Source of the DNA: Ancylobacter oerskovii
GTDB lineage: Bacteria; Pseudomonadota; Alphaproteobacteria; Rhizobiales; Xanthobacteraceae
Assembly: GCF_018390555.1 (NCBI RefSeq)
Contig: NZ_JAHBGB010000033.1
Coordinates: 186,001-250,000 of the forward strand
Direction of reading: 5' to 3'
Length of the DNA: 64,000 bases
Program-made: the position numbers and the translations under genes
Part shown: positions 63,927-64,000 of the stretch, one piece after another
How the letters are laid out: each line of letters begins with the position of its first letter
How positions within the stretch are numbered: the stretch's first letter is position 1
Notes under the pieces: generated by a model
Told to the model about the DNA's origin: nothing
What the model saw: the letters and a program-made list of their open reading frames with translations, nothing else
The model's database searches: none

Positions 63927-64000
63927 GGCCGCCCGCCTTTTCATCGCCTTGCTGCGACACTAGATGAAGGCCGGCGCCCGCGAGCGCCGCCTCGACCACC

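Overview
The window is very GC-rich, densely packed chromosomal DNA. GTG and TTG starts are common and many stop/start codons overlap. It looks like an alphaproteobacterium of the Hyphomicrobiales, perhaps Xanthobacteraceae (Ancylobacter/Starkeya-like). The pointers are a RegB/RegA redox pair, a PmtA phospholipid methyltransferase, a phoR-pstSCAB-phoU-phoB block, trpF-trpB-trpA, intracellular PHB depolymerase, dnaK-dnaJ and the alphaproteobacterial hairpin repeat (GTGGATGCCCGGG / CCCGGGCATGACG type). The family-level placement is inference. I saw no tRNA, rRNA, insertion sequence, prophage or CRISPR array.

Layout. 1-8471 (minus): a seven-gene sugar operon. It holds a YtfQ-type binding protein, double ATPase, two permeases, a FadR-type regulator, an IlvD/Edd sugar-acid dehydratase and a DHDPS-family dehydratase cut by the window edge. 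The last two match the non-phosphorylative L-arabinose route, so the operon probably imports a furanose pentose and converts it towards 2-oxoglutarate. 8802-15176: trpS, murJ with an unusual insertion, adenosine kinase and two methyltransferases. 15234-18948: regA-regB and divergent PHB depolymerase. 19269-22789: a hypothetical exported protein, AraC and LysR regulators, and an SDR divergent from LysR. 22938-31009: the phosphate regulon (phoR, Pho box, pstSCAB, phoU, phoB) with a divergent polyphosphate kinase 2. 31229-37284: a Pro-rich secreted protein, an MprF-type flippase domain protein, Kup, a TetR regulator and a YeeZ-like reductase, which is translationally coupled to queG and a GST (to 39112).

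39330-48251 is mostly plus-strand housekeeping: a VOC protein, a TIM-barrel isomerase, dnaK, dnaJ, pmtA, an FMN reductase, pyrF, a doubled DUF1330 protein, rpsU and a GNAT protein. 48258-51306 (minus) has a small hypothetical protein and a tightly overlapped operon ygfZ-tag-HD hydrolase-tyrosine phosphatase. Then come a Crp/Fnr regulator, dihydroorotase, truA, polA, a sulfate importer (sbp-cysT-cysW, with no cysA beside it) and trpFBA running to the right edge.

Nothing here is an obvious new defence or biosynthetic system. The most interesting signals are regulatory and structural: well-formed operator palindromes upstream of the sugar, LysR/SDR, TetR and sulfate genes; a three-repeat Pho box; a hairpin between binding protein and membrane subunits in all three ABC operons; in-frame micro-repeats that expand proteins (MurJ, PPK2, a hypothetical); and a triplicated 3' end of sbp.
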